NCBI GenBank assembly: GCA_013362315.1
Contig: JABFWL010000560.1
Span: forward strand, 1-36,437
Direction of reading: 5' to 3'
DNA from: Catenulispora sp.
Lineage (GTDB): Bacteria > Actinomycetota > Actinomycetes > Streptomycetales > Catenulisporaceae
Length of the DNA stretch: 36,437 nucleotides
A program made the translations under genes and the position numbers. The notes beneath the pieces were generated by a model, which was not told where the DNA came from, did no database searches, and saw nothing but the letters and a program-made list of their open reading frames with translations. Below, one piece after another: positions 6,149 to 13,841 of the stretch (positions within the stretch are counted from its first letter, which is position 1; the number at the start of each line of letters is the position of its first letter).

Positions 6149-7574
6149 CGAGGTAAGCCTCCAGACCGTGGCGCCCGCCCTCGCGGCCGTACCCGGACTC
6201 CTTGTACCCGCCGAACGGCGACGTGGGATCGAAACGGTTGAACGTGTTGGCCCACACCACTCCGGCCCGCATCCGCTGGGCCAGCCACAGGATCCGCGAG
6301 CCCTTGTCGGTCCAGACGCCGGCGGACAGGCCGTACGCGGTGTTGTTCGCCTTCTCCACGGCCTCGGCTGGAGTGCGGAACGTCAGGACGCTGAGCACCG
6401 GCCCGAAGATCTCCTCGCGGGCGATCCGGTGCGCCTGCGAGACGCCGGTGAAGATCGTCGGTGCGAAGAAGAAGCCGCGCTCGGGCAGCTCGCACGGCGG
6501 CGACCAGCGGGTGGCGCCCTCGGCCTCGCCGGCCTCGGACAGCGTCTGGATCTTCGCCAGCTGCTCGGCGCTGTTGATGGCGCCGATGTCGGTGTTCTTG
6601 TCCAGCGGATCGCCGACCCGCAGCGTCTTCATACGCTCGCGCAGGCGGTCCACGACTTCCTCGGCCACCGACTCCTGCACCAGCAGGCGCGACCCGGCGC
6701 AGCAGACGTGCCCCTGGTTGAAGAAGATGCCGTCGACGATGCCCTCGACCGCCTGCTCCAGCGGCGCGTCGTCGAAGACCAGGTTCGCCGCCTTGCCGCC
6801 GAGCTCCAGCGTGACCTTCTTCGCCGTCCCGGCCACCTGCTTGGCGATCAGCCGCCCGACCTCGGTGGAGCCGGTGAAGGCGACCTTGTCCACGCCCGGA
6901 TGCCCGACCACGGCGGCCCCGGTCGCCCCGGCCCCGGTGACGATGTTCACCACACCGGGGGGCAGATCAGCCTGCTGACAGATCTCCGCGAACAGCAGCG
7001 CGGTGAGGGGAGTGGTCTCGGCCGGCTTCAGCACCACGGTGTTCCCGCACGCCAGCGCGGGCGCCACCTTCCACGCCAGCATCAGCAGCGGGAAGTTCCA
7101 CGGGATCACCTGCCCGGCCACGCCGAGCGGCTTCGGGTCCGGGCCGAGGTTCGCGTACGGCAGCTTGTCGGCCCAGCCCGCGTAGTAGAAGAAGTGCGCG
7201 GCGGCCAACGGGACGTCGACGTCGCGGGACTCCCGGATCGGCTTGCCGTTGTCCAGCGACTCCAGGACCGCCAGCTCGCGGGCGCGCTCCTGGATGAGCC
7301 GCGCGATCCGGAAGATGTACTTGGCGCGCTCGCGGCCGGGCAGGCGCGACCAGACCTCGTCGTAGGCCCGGCGGGCGGCGGCCACGGCGCGGTCCACGTC
7401 CGAGGCGTCGCCCATGGCGACTTCGGCCAGGACCTCCTCGGTGGCCGGGTTGACCGACTTGAAGGAGCCGGCCGAGCCGTCGACGAACGCGCCGTCGATG
7501 AACAGGCCGTAGGCGGGCTTGAGGTCGACGACCGACCGGGACTCCGGCGCCGGAGCGTATTCGAAGATGCTCAT
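6141..7574 (-). CDS. NAD(P)-dependent aldehyde dehydrogenase, catalytic partner
   Basis: A 477-residue aldehyde dehydrogenase that oxidises an aldehyde to the acid with NAD(P)+. Key residues are present: IPWN (Asn160), KPAE (Lys183), FTGST (233-237), general base Glu257 in LELGGK, and catalytic Cys291 in NQGHVCCAGSR. The chain stops at GLEAYLDV, just before the KTV-type oligomerisation strand that ends most ALDHs; that strand is instead found at the end of the overlapping downstream gene. It starts 4 nt after deoC, with GGTGGA as ribosome-binding site about 12 nt upstream. Next to deoC the likely substrate is acetaldehyde from deoxyribose-5-phosphate cleavage. That substrate is inferred from context. 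Confidence 0.9.
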   Translation of the reverse strand: MSIFEYAPAPESRSVVDLKPAYGLFIDGAFVDGSAGSFKSVNPATEEVLAEVAMGDASDVDRAVAAARRAYDEVWSRLPGRERAKYIFRIARLIQERARELAVLESLDNGKPIRESRDVDVPLAAAHFFYYAGWADKLPYANLGPDPKPLGVAGQVIPWNFPLLMLAWKVAPALACGNTVVLKPAETTPLTALLFAEICQQADLPPGVVNIVTGAGATGAAVVGHPGVDKVAFTGSTEVGRLIAKQVAGTAKKVTLELGGKAANLVFDDAPLEQAVEGIVDGIFFNQGHVCCAGSRLLVQESVAEEVVDRLRERMKTLRVGDPLDKNTDIGAINSAEQLAKIQTLSEAGEAEGATRWSPPCELPERGFFFAPTIFTGVSQAHRIAREEIFGPVLSVLTFRTPAEAVEKANNTAYGLSAGVWTDKGSRILWLAQRMRAGVVWANTFNRFDPTSPFGGYKESGYGREGGRHGLEAYLDV

Positions 7575-7578
7575 GGGA

Positions 7579-8532
7579 TCAGTCCACCGTCACGTAGTCG
7601 GGGCCGGAGTACACGCCGGTGGCCAGCTTGCGGCGCTGCAGCAGCAGGTCGTTGAGCAGGCTGGAGGCGCCGAACCGGAACCAGTCCGGGTCCAGCCAGT
7701 CCGGGCCCGCGGTCTCGTTGACCGTCACCAGGTACTTGATCGCGTCCTTGGCGGTGCGGATGCCGCCGGCCGGCTTCACGCCGACCTGCCGGCCGGTCTG
7801 CGCCCGGAAGTCGCGGACCGCCTCCAGCATCAGCAGCGTCACCGGCAGCGTGGCGGCCGGGCTGACCTTGCCGGTGGAGGTCTTGATGAAGTCGGCGCCG
7901 GAGAGCATCGCCAGCCAGGAGGCGCGCTTGACGTTGTCGTAGGTCGCCAGCTCGCCGGTCTCCAGGATGACCTTCAGGTGCGCGTCGCGGCCGCCGGTGC
8001 GGCAGGCCGCCTTCACCGCGGCGATCTCCTCGGCGACCGCCGCGTACCGGCCGGCCAGGAAGGCGCCGCGGTCGATCACCATGTCGATCTCGTCGGCGCC
8101 GGCCTCGACCGCGGCAACGGTGTCGGCGAGCTTCACCGCCAGCGGCGCGCGACCGCTGGGGAAGGCCGTGGCCACCGCCGCCACCTTCACTCCGGTGCCG
8201 GCCAGCGCCGCCTTGGCGGTCGGGACCATGTCGCCGTAGACGCAGATGGCGGCGACGCTCGGGCAGGTGGGTTGATCCGGCTCGGGGCGGATGCCCTTGG
8301 CGCACAGCGCCCGGACCTTGCCCGGGGTGTCGGCGCCCTCCAGCGTGGTCAGGTCGACCATGCGCACGGCCAGGTCCAGGGCCTGGGCCTTCGCGGTGGT
8401 CTTGATGGATCGGGTCCCCAGCTTGGCGGCGCGGGCTTCGGCGCCGACCTGGTCCACCGGCGGTAGGCCGTGGAGGAGTCGGCGCAGGCCCGCGTCGTCG
8501 GGGGCGGCGAGTTGTGCGGTCACCAGACACAC
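7579..8532 (-). CDS. deoC: Deoxyribose-phosphate aldolase
   Basis: Class I aldolase that splits 2-deoxy-D-ribose-5-phosphate into acetaldehyde and glyceraldehyde-3-phosphate. In the 317-residue chain the Schiff-base Lys is Lys217 (FIKTSTGK), the second active-site Lys is Lys253 (VKPAGGI), and the proton-relay Asp is Asp150 (EIDMVI). The N-terminal 60 residues are an extension beyond the E. coli-length enzyme (about 260), normal for actinobacterial forms. The start is GTG at 8532; a second GTG three codons in (8521-8523) is equally possible. It is the first gene of a tight operon with the two ALDH genes, which suggests immediate removal of the acetaldehyde it makes. Confidence 0.95.
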   Translation of the reverse strand: MCLVTAQLAAPDDAGLRRLLHGLPPVDQVGAEARAAKLGTRSIKTTAKAQALDLAVRMVDLTTLEGADTPGKVRALCAKGIRPEPDQPTCPSVAAICVYGDMVPTAKAALAGTGVKVAAVATAFPSGRAPLAVKLADTVAAVEAGADEIDMVIDRGAFLAGRYAAVAEEIAAVKAACRTGGRDAHLKVILETGELATYDNVKRASWLAMLSGADFIKTSTGKVSPAATLPVTLLMLEAVRDFRAQTGRQVGVKPAGGIRTAKDAIKYLVTVNETAGPDWLDPDWFRFGASSLLNDLLLQRRKLATGVYSGPDYVTVD

Positions 8533-8699
8533 GGTAGCTACTGGTCCCTTGCGGGAGAAATGGCAAGGATAAACAGGGCGTAGCTCCGCTGTTGGGGTGG
8601 TGGTGGGCGACGGGTGGGACGATCACTAAGCGGTCACAATCGGTGTGTGGTCTCGGAGGGTGGGACTGGGGTGGGACAGCGGGTGGCAGAATCGGGTGT

Positions 8700-9401
8700 A
8701 TGCGACTGAAATCCCCGGCCCCGACGGACGGCGCGCCCGCGTCGCCCGCCGAGAAGCCCACCGCCTACCGCACGATCGGCTCTCTGGCCACCGGCGGGCT
8801 GCTGGTGATCTTCGGCGTGATCTTCCTGTTCGCCTTCGGTCTGAGCTCCGAGAGCCACCCGGTCGGCGTCGTGGTCGGACTGCTGATGATCGTCGGCGGG
8901 GTGGTCGGCGGCATCTATCCGGCCGCGTTCAGCTATGGCGAGCAGCTGGTGATCCGCAACCCGTTCCGCCGCATCGAGATCGCCTGGCCGCGGGTCGAGT
9001 CGGTGTCCGCCCGGCTGTCGATGGTGGTGGAGACGCTGCCGGAGGAGGGCCGCCGGGGCAAGTACACGATCTGGGCCATTCCGGTGTCGATGCACGAGCG
9101 CCGCAAGTCCGACCGGGCGGCCGCCAAGCAGGCCCGCCAGGCCAAGGCCGACGCGGCCCGGGCCGCGTCACGTGCCGGGGACGTCGGCGGCTACGGCAGC
9201 ATGCGCGCCCGGCACCACGACCCGGTGGAGTCCCTGGCGTTCGCCGACCAGGCCGTGGCCGAGATGCGGGACCGGCAGCGGGCCTGCTCCACGCCGGTGG
9301 AGCAGGCGAAGCCGACGGCGGTGACGTGGACCTGGTACACGGTCGGGCCGTTCGCGGTGGCGGTGGCGCTGCTGGTGGCGGCCATCGCCGGGGCGTTCTA
9401 G
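8700..9401 (+). CDS. PH-like domain membrane protein
   Basis: A 233-residue membrane protein. Two N-terminal helices (about 25-47 and 53-75) lead into a bacterial PH-like segment (FSYGEQLVIRNPFRRIEIAW, about 78-130). A basic Ala/Arg/Lys helix follows (135-160), and the protein ends in a third helix (about 211-232). ATG at 8700 is chosen because the longer frame from 8592 starts with Trp/Gly-rich sequence unlike a protein start. Function unknown; such proteins are common near deoC and PNP genes in actinomycetes. The TAG stop is part of a CTAG target site duplicated by the MITE that follows, so the coding sequence is unharmed. Confidence 0.8.
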   Translation: MRLKSPAPTDGAPASPAEKPTAYRTIGSLATGGLLVIFGVIFLFAFGLSSESHPVGVVVGLLMIVGGVVGGIYPAAFSYGEQLVIRNPFRRIEIAWPRVESVSARLSMVVETLPEEGRRGKYTIWAIPVSMHERRKSDRAAAKQARQAKADAARAASRAGDVGGYGSMRARHHDPVESLAFADQAVAEMRDRQRACSTPVEQAKPTAVTWTWYTVGPFAVAVALLVAAIAGAF

Positions 9402-9609
9402 GGCGTGTTTGAGAATTCGGGTGGGTAGTATCCCGCAGCTTTGAGCAGGTCGAGCGCGACGGCTCAGCGGCAAGCATGGCAAGACGGACGGCCTGCCTCA
9501 TCCTGGTTGGCTGTGGCTGGTCGTCCGGCGCCGCCAGGCGCCGCCACTGTGCCCATTGGCAGCCAGAGGCTGCGTGCCGTCGCGCTGCGCCCGAATTCTC
9601 AAACACGCC
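9402..9609. mobile_element. 208-bp MITE with 20-bp terminal inverted repeats and CTAG duplication
   Basis: The ends 9402-9421 and 9590-9609 are perfect 20-bp inverted repeats (GGCGTGTTTGAGAATTCGGG at the left). They are flanked by CTAG at 9398-9401 and 9610-9613. An inner repeat, GCGCGACGGC (9454-9463) against GCCGTCGCGC (9576-9585), adds to the dyad. No transposase fits in 208 bp, so this is a non-autonomous miniature element. A 4-bp CTAG (YTAR) duplication is, as I recall, typical of the IS5 subgroup; because CTAG is itself a palindrome, a TA duplication with 21-bp ends reads equally well. It sits between the PH-like gene and PNP and would separate PNP from any upstream promoter. Confidence 0.88.
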
Positions 9610-9677
9610 CTAGACCCACCGGTGCCGGGATCGTGAACACCGCGACCCACCGCCCGCCCCCCACCACCCCCGCCCTG

Positions 9678-9683
9678 TACGCT
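9678..9683 (+). promoter_or_regulatory. Candidate -10 box for leaderless PNP transcript
   Basis: TACGCT (TANNNT) ends 6 nt before the GTG start at 9690. This spacing puts the transcription start on the start codon, the actinobacterial leaderless arrangement, and no ribosome-binding site is seen. No clear -35 is visible. Confidence 0.45.
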
Positions 9684-9689
9684 CACCAG

Positions 9690-10499
9690 GTGACGAACAC
9701 CGTAGACACCGCACGCGACCCATACCAACTCGCCGAGGGGGCCGCCGCACGCCTCACCGAACTCGCCGGCCGGCACGACGTGGCCGTGGTCATGGGCTCC
9801 GGCTGGGCTGACGCCGCGGATGCGCTCGGTGCTCCCGACTGGGAGTCGCCAGTGGACGCGCTGCCGGGCTTCGCGGCCGCGACCGTAGTAGGGCACGCCG
9901 GCAAGGTGCGCTCCATCACCGTCGGCGGCAACAAGGTGCTGGCGTTCCTCGGCCGCACCCACCTCTACGAGGGTCGTGGCGTGGCCACCGTCGCGCACGG
10001 GGTGCGAACCGCCGTGGCCAACGGCGTGAAGACCGTGGTGCTGACCAACGGCTGTGGCGGTCTGCGCGCCGACATGCATGCCGGGCAGCCGGTGCTGATC
10101 AGCGACCACCTGAACATGCAGCTGGAGTCGCCGATCGTCGGCGCCCGTTTTGTGGACCTCACCGACCTGTACTCCGCGCGGCTGCGGACGCTGGCGCGGA
10201 GCGTGGACCCGGCTCTGGCCGAGGGCGTGTACCTGGCGCTGCGCGGCCCGCACTTCGAGACCCCGGCGGAGATCCGGATGTTCCGTGGCTGGGGCGCCGA
10301 CCTGGTCGGCATGTCCACCGCGCTGGAGGCGATCGCGGCGCGGGAGGCGGGAGCCGAGGTGCTGGGTATCTCCCTGGTGACGAACCTCGCCGCCGGCATG
10401 ACCGGCGAGCCGCTGTCGCACACCGAGGTCATGGAGACCGGCGCGGCGTCGGCGGCGTCCCTCGGGACGCTGCTGCGGGGCATCGTCGAGAAGATCTGA
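9690..10499 (+). CDS. punA: Purine nucleoside phosphorylase (trimeric type)
   Basis: Cleaves purine (deoxy)ribonucleosides with phosphate to free base and (deoxy)ribose-1-phosphate. The 269-residue length fits the trimeric PNP family (M. tuberculosis DeoD type). Motifs include the phosphate loop VVMGSGW, LTNGCGGLRADMHAGQPVLI, GPHFETPAEIRM, VGMSTALEAIAA with the base-binding Met-Ser, and SLVTNLAAGM with the purine-contacting Asn. GTG at 9690 is chosen because homologues start at about this point; an upstream in-frame GTG (9633) and longer openings run into the MITE. The phosphosugar mutase begins 24 nt downstream, so the two are probably co-transcribed and the sugar-1-phosphate is passed on. 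Confidence 0.92.
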   Translation: MTNTVDTARDPYQLAEGAAARLTELAGRHDVAVVMGSGWADAADALGAPDWESPVDALPGFAAATVVGHAGKVRSITVGGNKVLAFLGRTHLYEGRGVATVAHGVRTAVANGVKTVVLTNGCGGLRADMHAGQPVLISDHLNMQLESPIVGARFVDLTDLYSARLRTLARSVDPALAEGVYLALRGPHFETPAEIRMFRGWGADLVGMSTALEAIAAREAGAEVLGISLVTNLAAGMTGEPLSHTEVMETGAASAASLGTLLRGIVEKI

Positions 10500-10523
10500 C
10501 CGGCTCCGGAAGGGAACGCGCCG

Positions 10524-12221
10524 ATGACGCAGAGCATTGATACCGGCACTTCGCTGAGCGCCGCGCTGTTCGGCGCCGCGCGCGCCTGGCTCGCCGCGGA
10601 CCCGGACCCCGCCACCCGCGCGGAGCTGGCCGAGCTGCTCGAGGCCGCGCAGGACGGCGACGCGGTGGCCTACGGCTACCTCGAGGACCGCTTCGACGGC
10701 CGCCTGCAGTTCGGCACCGCCGGGCTGCGCGGTGAGCTCGGCGCCGGCCCCAACCGGATGAACCGGGTGACCGTGCTGCGCGCCGCCGCCGGCCTCGCGG
10801 CGTTCCTCACCGCCCAGCACGGCCCGGGCCAGGTCGTCGCGATCGGCTACGACGCCCGCCACAACTCACGCCGCTTCGCCGAGGACACCGCCGAGGTGAT
10901 GCTCGGCGCCGGGCACCGCCCCTACCTGATGCCCCGCGAGCTGCCCACGCCGATGCTGGCGTTCAGCGTGCTGCGCCTCGCGGCGATGGCCGGCGTGATG
11001 GTCACCGCGAGCCACAACCCGGCCCGCGACAACGGTTACAAGGTCTACCTCGGCGACGGCTCGCAGATCACCACCCCGAACGACTCGCTGATCGCGGCGC
11101 ACATCGACGCGGTCGGGCCGTTGGCCGAGGTGCCGCGCGGCGCCGTCGAGGACGCCGAGACCGTGCCGGAGTCCGTGATCGAGGCCTATGTGGCCCGCTC
11201 CGCGGCGCTGGTCGCCGAGTCCAGGCACCGCGACCTGCGCTTCGTCTACACCGCGATGCACGGCGTCGGCTTCGAGCTCTTCCGCCGCGTCCTGACTAAC
11301 GCCGGATTCCCGGAGCCGATCAGCGTCCCGGAGCAGCAGGACCCCGACCCGGACTTCCCGACCGTCGCGTTCCCGAACCCGGAGGAGCCCGGCGCGCTCG
11401 ACCTGGCGTTCGCCCTCGCCACCGGGCACGACGCGGACGTCATCATCGCCAACGACCCGGACGCCGACCGGATGGCGCTGGCCGTGCCCGACCCGGCGGC
11501 GCCGGGAGGCTGGCGCCGGCTGTCCGGAGACGACGTCGGCATGCTGCTCGGCCACTACCTCGCGACCGCCGGGCGCCGCGGCACCTTCGCCACCTCGATC
11601 GTGTCCTCGGAAGGCCTGGCCGCGATCGCCGCGGAGGCGAAGGTCGGCTACGCCCGCACCCTGACCGGGTTCAAGTGGATCTCCAAGGTCCCCGACCTGG
11701 CCTTCGGCTACGAGGAGGCGATCGGCTACTGCGTCGATCCCGGCCACGTCAACGACAAGGACGGAATCACCGCGGCGCTGGTGACCGCGGAGTTCGCGGC
11801 CGCGTTGAAGGCCGAGGGCCGCACGCTGCTCGACGCGCTGGCCGCCATGGACCGGGTCACGGGCAACCTGGTGACCACGCAGCTGTCGATCCGCACAGGC
11901 GATCCGGAGCAGGTTCATAATCCAGTACAGATCCAGACGATGATGCGGACGCTGCGCAAAGAGCCGCCCGGCACGCTCGGCGGGGTAGCGGTCACCCAGG
12001 TCGGCGACCTCTCAGCCGCCGGCCGGGCACTGCCGCCGGAGCAGGGTCTGCGGCTGGCCCTGGACGGCGGCTGGATTGCGGTGCGGCCGTCCGGGACCGA
12101 GCCGAAACTGAAGTGCTACATCGAGCTCGGCGACCGCGCGGCGGCCGACCGGGCGCCGGTGGTCGCGCGGATCGCAGCGGTGCGGGCCGATCTGGAGGAG
12201 TGGTTCGGCCAGTTCGCGTAG
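10524..12221 (+). CDS. Phosphohexomutase/phosphopentomutase family enzyme
   Basis: Alpha-D-phosphohexomutase superfamily enzyme of 565 residues that moves phosphate between C1 and C5/C6 of a sugar. All four signature sites are present: phosphoserine loop TASHNP (Ser163), metal loop DPDADR, sugar-binding loop GYEEAIGY, and phosphate-binding RPSGTEPK. GGAAGGG 10 nt before the ATG is a good ribosome-binding site. Often annotated as phosphomannomutase (PmmB), but directly after PNP it is better read as a phosphopentomutase turning (deoxy)ribose-1-phosphate into the 5-phosphate for DeoC. Family call is firm; substrate is inferred from neighbours. Confidence 0.92.
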   Translation: MTQSIDTGTSLSAALFGAARAWLAADPDPATRAELAELLEAAQDGDAVAYGYLEDRFDGRLQFGTAGLRGELGAGPNRMNRVTVLRAAAGLAAFLTAQHGPGQVVAIGYDARHNSRRFAEDTAEVMLGAGHRPYLMPRELPTPMLAFSVLRLAAMAGVMVTASHNPARDNGYKVYLGDGSQITTPNDSLIAAHIDAVGPLAEVPRGAVEDAETVPESVIEAYVARSAALVAESRHRDLRFVYTAMHGVGFELFRRVLTNAGFPEPISVPEQQDPDPDFPTVAFPNPEEPGALDLAFALATGHDADVIIANDPDADRMALAVPDPAAPGGWRRLSGDDVGMLLGHYLATAGRRGTFATSIVSSEGLAAIAAEAKVGYARTLTGFKWISKVPDLAFGYEEAIGYCVDPGHVNDKDGITAALVTAEFAAALKAEGRTLLDALAAMDRVTGNLVTTQLSIRTGDPEQVHNPVQIQTMMRTLRKEPPGTLGGVAVTQVGDLSAAGRALPPEQGLRLALDGGWIAVRPSGTEPKLKCYIELGDRAAADRAPVVARIAAVRADLEEWFGQFA

Positions 12222-12243
12222 GTAAGCCCCCAGCCGCCGCCCC

Positions 12244-13698
12244 TCACACCGCGGCGAACCTCGCCGCCGCCTCCTCGCCGCTCAACGCCGCCCCAGCCCC
12301 CGCCTCAGTCGCAGCTCCCGCCTCCACTCCAGCCGGCACATCGTCCGCCCGCAGCGTCCGCACCTCCCGCGACATGAACGTCAGCGCCGTAGCCCCGATC
12401 ATCAGCAGCCCCGACCCCACCTGTACGGGTCGCGTCCCCACCGCATTCGCCGTAGGACCCGCCACCAGCGAGCCCAGCGGCGAGGCGCTGAGCGACCCGA
12501 GGGCGTCATACGAGTAGACCCGCGCCAGCTTCTCCTGCGGGATGTGCCGATTGAGCGCCACCATCCACAGGATCATGAAGTACTCGCCCGAGAAGCCGGC
12601 CAGCACCGCCGCGGCGGCGATCGCCCACACCGGGCCGCCCAGGCCCATCACGATCGGCGGCAACGCGAAGCTGAAGGTGAGGATGGTGCCGACGAACATC
12701 GGGCGCTTGACCTGATACACCAGGCCCGCGACCCCGCCGAGCAGCACCCCGAGGCCGTCGCAGGAGATGATCGTGGCCCAGGCCGCGGCGCCGCCGAGGT
12801 GGGCCTTCGTCACCTCCGGCCCGATCACCATGAAGCCGCCGAACCAGCCGGCCAGCACCACCGCGTAGCACAGGATGACGGCCCACAGCCAGGTGCGGCT
12901 GCGCACCTCGACCCAGCCCTCGCGCAGCTCGTGGAGCATGCCAGGAGCCTTGTCCGCGTCCGCGGCGTCTCGGCGCTGCTCCAGCGCCGTGACGGTGATC
13001 CGCAGCATCGGCAGGGTGCCGAGCAGCAGCAGGAGCGCGTCCAGCCCCATGGCCCAGCCCGGGCCGAAGGCGGTCACCAGGGCGCCGCCGACGGCCGAGC
13101 CCAGCATCAGCATGGAGGACTGCGCCAGCCGCGACAGCGACGACGCCGCCTGCATCTGGTCGGCGGGCACCAGTCGCGGCGTCAGGGACTGCGAGGCCGG
13201 GTAGAACAGCGCGCCGCCGGTCCCCATCAGCACCGCCGCCACAAGCAAGTTCCAAGTATTCGCACTGTGTGTCAGCACCAGCAGCGCGGCCAGCCCCTCG
13301 CCGGCCGCCGCCGAGAAGTTCGCGGCCATCATCACCCGCTGCGGCCGGAACCGGTCCGCCAGGATCCCGCCGACCAGCGTGAAGACGAGCATCGGCGCCA
13401 GCTGCGCGGCAAGTACGAACGCCACCGCGGCGGCGTCGCCGTCCGGATGCGCGGCGGACTTGGTCACGGCCAGCACCGCGAACGACAGCGCCACCGAGGA
13501 GATGCCGGTCGCGGAGGTCGATAACAGCCGCTCCACCAAGATCAGCCGGAACTGGCTGATCCGCAGCGTGGTCAGGGACTCACGGAAAGACTCCTTCAGA
13601 GAAGGAGTCTCATGCAGCGTAGAAGTCGCGTGTGGAGAAGGAGCCTCGTGCTCAAGTGAAGGCGCAGCCGCCACGCTCTCTTCGGCGATGTTGCTCAC
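12244..13698 (-). CDS. MFS transporter, probable drug/metabolite exporter
   Basis: A 484-residue Major Facilitator protein with about 12 transmembrane helices, close in type to the MFS_3/EntS exporter group. The loop after helix 2 reads GGILADRFRPQRVMM, matching the MFS motif A. Both termini are long: a 45-residue hydrophilic Ser/Glu/His-rich start and an Ala/Gly/Glu-rich end (AAGAGAALSGEEAAARF). Start is GTG at 13698. It is convergent with the phosphosugar mutase (22 bp apart) and divergent from lpdA. Substrate is unknown; an efflux role is inferred from the family. Confidence 0.85.
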   Translation of the reverse strand: MSNIAEESVAAAPSLEHEAPSPHATSTLHETPSLKESFRESLTTLRISQFRLILVERLLSTSATGISSVALSFAVLAVTKSAAHPDGDAAAVAFVLAAQLAPMLVFTLVGGILADRFRPQRVMMAANFSAAAGEGLAALLVLTHSANTWNLLVAAVLMGTGGALFYPASQSLTPRLVPADQMQAASSLSRLAQSSMLMLGSAVGGALVTAFGPGWAMGLDALLLLLGTLPMLRITVTALEQRRDAADADKAPGMLHELREGWVEVRSRTWLWAVILCYAVVLAGWFGGFMVIGPEVTKAHLGGAAAWATIISCDGLGVLLGGVAGLVYQVKRPMFVGTILTFSFALPPIVMGLGGPVWAIAAAAVLAGFSGEYFMILWMVALNRHIPQEKLARVYSYDALGSLSASPLGSLVAGPTANAVGTRPVQVGSGLLMIGATALTFMSREVRTLRADDVPAGVEAGAATEAGAGAALSGEEAAARFAAV

Positions 13699-13841
13699 GG
13701 TCGTCTACCTGGTTTCCATGTCGTTGCGGCCGCCTCAGGCTATCCGGTGCCGCCAACAGGATTTGCCCACCCGTCTCCCACCACCGCCCGTTAAGGAGAC
13801 GCTTCGCGTCAGGTCTTATTGGGCAGCAGACGGATGAGACA

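Noticed and set aside
8592-8699. Upstream start of the PH-like gene at 8592
   Set aside because: It would add 36 Trp/Gly-rich residues with no membrane or signal character. ATG 8700 is a sound start.
9441-10499. PNP with an N-terminal extension starting inside the MITE
   Set aside because: The added 83 residues come from MITE and intergenic DNA and are unlike any PNP. GTG 9690 gives the usual 269-residue length.
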